From: Flavobacteriaceae bacterium
GTDB taxonomy: Bacteria; Bacteroidota; Bacteroidia; Flavobacteriales; Flavobacteriaceae
Reading direction: 5' to 3'
NCBI GenBank assembly: GCA_004762155.1
Contig: SIHP01000004.1
Span: 1-64,000 of the forward strand
Length of the DNA stretch: 64,000 nucleotides
Both the position numbers and the translations under genes were made by a program. Numbering within the stretch: position 1 is the first letter of the stretch; the number at the start of each line of letters is the position of its first letter. Under the pieces are notes generated by a model, which saw only the letters and a program-made list of their open reading frames with translations, was not told where the DNA came from and did not search any database. Shown here in pieces: positions 61,052-64,000 of the stretch.

Positions 61052-61172
61052 GTCATTCCGAATTTACTTGTGCTAAATTTAGTTCAGTATTTCGGAAATA
61101 CATCCTGATGTTTAATATAGGATGAGAACCTGAACACACTTCGACTTCGCTCAGTGTCCGTTCAGGTTGACA
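61052..61172. repeat. REP-like palindromic element between thrB and thrC
   Basis: Two hairpin-forming parts lie in 121 bases. The first has CCGAA near 61058 and TTCGG near 61091. The second has AACCTGAAC (61127-61135) paired with GTTCAGGTT (61160-61168) around ACACTTCGACTTCGCTCAGTG. The TTCGACTTCGCTCAGTGTCC word recurs widely in flavobacterial genomes in my memory, so it is probably a dispersed repeat. Confidence 0.6.
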
Positions 61173-61186
61173 GCTTAATTTATTTT

Positions 61187-62113
61187 TTAATCTATTATTT
61201 TATTTCCTTCAGGATTTAGTTTAGATACATACGTATCAAATTCTATATCCAAGTTTTCATATGCTTTAGCCATTGCTATGGCTACTTTCTCAGCAGTTTC
61301 TTTTCCTTTAGATAATGCAAAAATTGATGGGCCAGAACCAGAAATACTTCCTCCTAAAGCACCAGCTTCTTTTGCAAATTCTTTTACTTTATCAAAATTA
61401 GGAATTAAAACTGAGCGTAAAGGTTCTACAATTACATCTTGTAAAGATCTACCAATTAAATTGTAATCTTCACTATATAATCCGCTTATTAAACCTCCTA
61501 AATTACCCAATTGAGTAACTGTTTGTTTTAAAGAAACCGTGTCTTTTAGTACTGCTCTAGAGTCTGCTGTTTTTATTTCTATCTTCGGATGAATTACAGT
61601 AGCGTATAACTCACTTGGAGAATGCAATTTAATTACATCTAAAGGGTCGTAACTTCTTACCAAAGTAAACCCGCCTAATAATGCAGGAGCTACATTATCC
61701 GCATGTGCATTACCACTTGCTAAACGTTCTCCTTCCATTGCAAACGGGATTAATTCCGATAGAGTAAAAGGTTCTCCTAATAATTTATTTACTCCATAAA
61801 CTGCACCTGCAGAACTTGCTGCAGAACTTCCAATTCCACTTCCTGGTTTAATTTTTTTGTAGATTTCAATATCAAATCCACAATCAACTTCACCATATTT
61901 TTCTAATAAAGCCAATACAGCAACACCAGCAACATTGTTTTCTGTTTCTAAAGGTAAATTTTGACCAACAATTTTACTGATTTTAACTCCTTTTTCAGCA
62001 GTTTTACTAATAATCATTTCGTCACCAACAGCATCTAAACATAATCCAAGTACATCAAAACCACAAGAAACATTAGCTATAGTTGCAGGAGCAAATATTT
62101 TTATAGCATCCAT
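61187..62113 (-). CDS. thrB: Homoserine kinase
   Basis: The 308-residue GHMP kinase has the ATP-binding motif PGSGIGSSAASSAGAV (about residues 91-106) and the C-terminal GALGGSISGSGPSIFAL. It phosphorylates homoserine to O-phosphohomoserine. The ATG at 62113 is 2 bases after the thrA stop codon, so translation is coupled. The gene is full length and cytoplasmic. Confidence 0.95.
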   Translation of the reverse strand: MDAIKIFAPATIANVSCGFDVLGLCLDAVGDEMIISKTAEKGVKISKIVGQNLPLETENNVAGVAVLALLEKYGEVDCGFDIEIYKKIKPGSGIGSSAASSAGAVYGVNKLLGEPFTLSELIPFAMEGERLASGNAHADNVAPALLGGFTLVRSYDPLDVIKLHSPSELYATVIHPKIEIKTADSRAVLKDTVSLKQTVTQLGNLGGLISGLYSEDYNLIGRSLQDVIVEPLRSVLIPNFDKVKEFAKEAGALGGSISGSGPSIFALSKGKETAEKVAIAMAKAYENLDIEFDTYVSKLNPEGNKIID

Positions 62114-62115
62114 AA

Positions 62116-64000
62116 TTAACTATTTACAGTTCTTATAACATCTGCAAAAATACCAGAAGCAGTAACATCTGCACCAGCACCAGCACCTTTAATTAATAAT
62201 GGGTTTTCTGGATATCTATTCGTAAAAAATAAAACAATATTATCACTTCCTTCTAGGTTATAGAATGGATGATCAACAGGAATAAGTTGTAATCCAACTT
62301 TAGCTTTTCCATTAGAGAATTCACCAACGTATTTTAATCTACAACCTTTATCATTTGCTTCTTTGTATATCTTTTGGAAATCAGCTTCATACTTGACTAA
62401 AGAAGTATAAAAATCATCATTATTTGTTGTATCTAAGCTTTCTTTAGATAAGAAAGAATTATTTTCTATATCTGCTAATTCAACATCATAACCAGCTTCA
62501 CGAGCTAAGATTAATACTTTACGAGCTACATCAATTCCACTTAAATCAATTTTTGGATCAGGTTCTGTATATCCTTCAGCAGCAGCTTGTTTTACTACAT
62601 TTTCAAAAGTAGTATTCTCATCAAAATTGTTAAAAACAAAATTTAAACTACCTGATAATACACCTTGTATTTTATTTACTTGATCACCAGAAGCAATTAA
62701 GTTTTTTAAAGTATCTATAATTGGTAAACCTGCACCAACGTTTGTTTCAAATAAGAAAGAAGCGTTGTATTTACGGGCAACTCTTTTTAATGTTTTGTAA
62801 TTTTCTAAGCTAGAAGCACAAGCAATTTTATTACAAGTAACAACACTTATACTACTTCTTAAATATCCTTCATAAACTTCAGAAACTTTTTGGTTTGCAG
62901 TATTATCTACAAAAACACTGTTACGTAAGTTTAATTCTTTGGTACGATTATAAAATGATTCCAAAGTAGCAGCTTCGCCATCTTTTAATTGTTCTTCCCA
63001 AGTGTTTAAATCAATACCAGATTGATTGAATACCATTTTTCTAGAATTTGCAATTCCAACAACACGAACATTTATTTTTAAATTCTTTAATAAATACTCT
63101 TTTTGTTGATTGATTTGCGCTAGAAAACGATTCCCTACATTACCAACACCAGTAACAAATAAGTTTAATTGTTTTACTTCTTCTTCAAAGAATTGTTCGT
63201 GTAATGTATTTAATGCTTTCTTAGCATTTGAACTATTTATTACAGCCGAAATGTTTTTCTCCGAAGCTCCTTGAGCAATAGCTCTAATATTTACATTATT
63301 TCTACCCAAAGCACTAAACATTTGACCGCTTAAACTTTGGTGATTTTTCATTTGGTCTCCAACTAAAGCAATAATGCTTAAGTTTTGTTCTAAAATAACA
63401 GGTTGTATTTTATGCTGATTTATCTCTGATGAAAATTTCTTATTTATTTTCTTTACAGCCTTTTCAGCATCAGCATCATAAATACCAACACAAATTGAAT
63501 GCTCAGAAGAAGCCTGAGTAATCATAACTACATTAATATCTTGGTCTGCTAATACTTCAAATAAACGTTTTGAAATACCTGGAACTCCTACCATACCAAT
63601 ACCTTCTATAGTTAATAATGAAATATCTTCTATATAACTAATTCCTTTTACAGAACCATTTTTACTAGTTTCTTCAGCAATTAAAGTACCTGCATGGTTT
63701 GGTTCATAAGTGTTTTTAATTACAATTGGAATTTTACTTTCCATTACAGGCTGGATAGTAGGAGGATAGATAACTTTTGCTCCAAAATGAGACATTTCCA
63801 TAGCCTCTTGATAAGAAATTTGTGTTATTGGAAATGCTTGTTTTACAACACTAGGGTTTGCGGTAAACATTCCACTAACATCTGTCCAAATTTGTAATTC
63901 ATCAGCATTTAAAGCTGCTGCATAAATTGATGCAGAATAATCAGAACCACCACGCCCTAAAGTAGTTGCTTTGTTTTTTTCTGATTTAGATATAAATCCA
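62116..64000 (-). CDS. thrA: Bifunctional aspartate kinase/homoserine dehydrogenase (5' part outside window)
   Basis: The reading frame is open to the right edge, so at least 627 residues are visible and the N-terminal part is missing; the Met at 63870 is internal. The visible start includes the kinase block TTLGRGGSDYSASIYAAAL and LQIWTDVSG. Two ACT domains follow, the first near LLTIEGIGMVGVPGISKRLFEVL and the second near LSIIALVGDQMKNHQSLSGQ, for feedback control by threonine. The homoserine dehydrogenase part has the Rossmann motif LFVTGVGNVGNRFL and EPDPKIDLSGIDVARK. The enzyme acts in the first and third steps of the threonine branch. It is followed directly by thrB. Confidence 0.95.
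   Translation of the reverse strand, partial: GFISKSEKNKATTLGRGGSDYSASIYAAALNADELQIWTDVSGMFTANPSVVKQAFPITQISYQEAMEMSHFGAKVIYPPTIQPVMESKIPIVIKNTYEPNHAGTLIAEETSKNGSVKGISYIEDISLLTIEGIGMVGVPGISKRLFEVLADQDINVVMITQASSEHSICVGIYDADAEKAVKKINKKFSSEINQHKIQPVILEQNLSIIALVGDQMKNHQSLSGQMFSALGRNNVNIRAIAQGASEKNISAVINSSNAKKALNTLHEQFFEEEVKQLNLFVTGVGNVGNRFLAQINQQKEYLLKNLKINVRVVGIANSRKMVFNQSGIDLNTWEEQLKDGEAATLESFYNRTKELNLRNSVFVDNTANQKVSEVYEGYLRSSISVVTCNKIACASSLENYKTLKRVARKYNASFLFETNVGAGLPIIDTLKNLIASGDQVNKIQGVLSGSLNFVFNNFDENTTFENVVKQAAAEGYTEPDPKIDLSGIDVARKVLILAREAGYDVELADIENNSFLSKESLDTTNNDDFYTSLVKYEADFQKIYKEANDKGCRLKYVGEFSNGKAKVGLQLIPVDHPFYNLEGSDNIVLFFTNRYPENPLLIKGAGAGADVTASGIFADVIRTVNS

Noticed and set aside
62116..63870. 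thrA starting at the Met at 63870
   Set aside because: The frame continues upstream to the window edge with aspartokinase motifs, so this Met is internal.

Overview
The window looks like chromosomal DNA of a flavobacterium (phylum Bacteroidota, most likely family Flavobacteriaceae). The evidence is strongly AT-rich DNA, TAnnTTTG-type -7 promoter elements, little sign of Shine-Dalgarno sequences, and secreted proteins ending in type IX secretion (T9SS) sorting domains of both the CHU_C/gliding-motility type and the short type A kind. Several conserved flavobacterial families of unknown function are also present (DUF3810, DUF5606, DUF6787). I cannot fix the genus.

Layout. 1-5.9 kb is an accessory region: the 3' end of an IS1182-type transposase, an NTF2/SnoaL-like protein, an SDR with a neighbouring AraC regulator, a serine hydrolase lying between GGCTAAC/GTTAGCC palindromic elements, and a divergent VOC-HxlR pair that carries three poly-A frameshifts. 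5.9-11.4 kb is housekeeping: pepT, a DUF3810 membrane protein, dnaB, a 25-codon ORF coupled by ATGA to a secreted 'asparagine synthetase B-like' protein. 11.7-30.9 kb is one gene for a secreted modular adhesin of about 6,380 residues, with tandem 96-aa Ig-like, 95-aa PKD-like and ~131-aa DUF11/DUF7507-like repeats and a C-terminal T9SS domain.

31-39 kb holds fabG, an ankyrin lipoprotein, a GNAT-rhodanese pair divergent from a LysR gene, a minus-strand cluster (SDR, mazG, DUF5606, def, ruvX) and dapD. 39.1-41.8 kb is a small surface-glycan operon (GT2, TupA-type ATP-grasp, Stealth phosphotransferase; the Stealth gene and the GT2 gene start at TTG). 42-49 kb carries the CCA-adding enzyme, a large PIG-L deacetylase, an unknown secreted protein, a CapA lipoprotein and an EamA transporter. 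49-55 kb is mostly minus-strand metabolism: alanine dehydrogenase, two Nudix hydrolases, an M42 peptidase, a PlsC-like acyltransferase and small membrane proteins. 55-58.5 kb has a dicarboxylate/amino-acid symporter with a mercaptopyruvate-type sulfurtransferase and an anchored repeat protein. 58.5-64 kb has a T9SS-secreted ThuA protein and the thrA-thrB-thrC operon; thrA runs off the right edge.

The most striking content is the giant adhesin. Its arrays have exact periods (288 and mostly 285 bp), show DNA-level homogenisation, and include a stretch of about 942 residues with no Lys, Arg or His by eye. No PorP/SprF partner gene is adjacent. The second item is the VOC/HxlR locus, where all three reading-frame breaks sit in A runs and are each repaired by one extra A or a -1 slip. 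No CRISPR array, rRNA or tRNA gene was seen.
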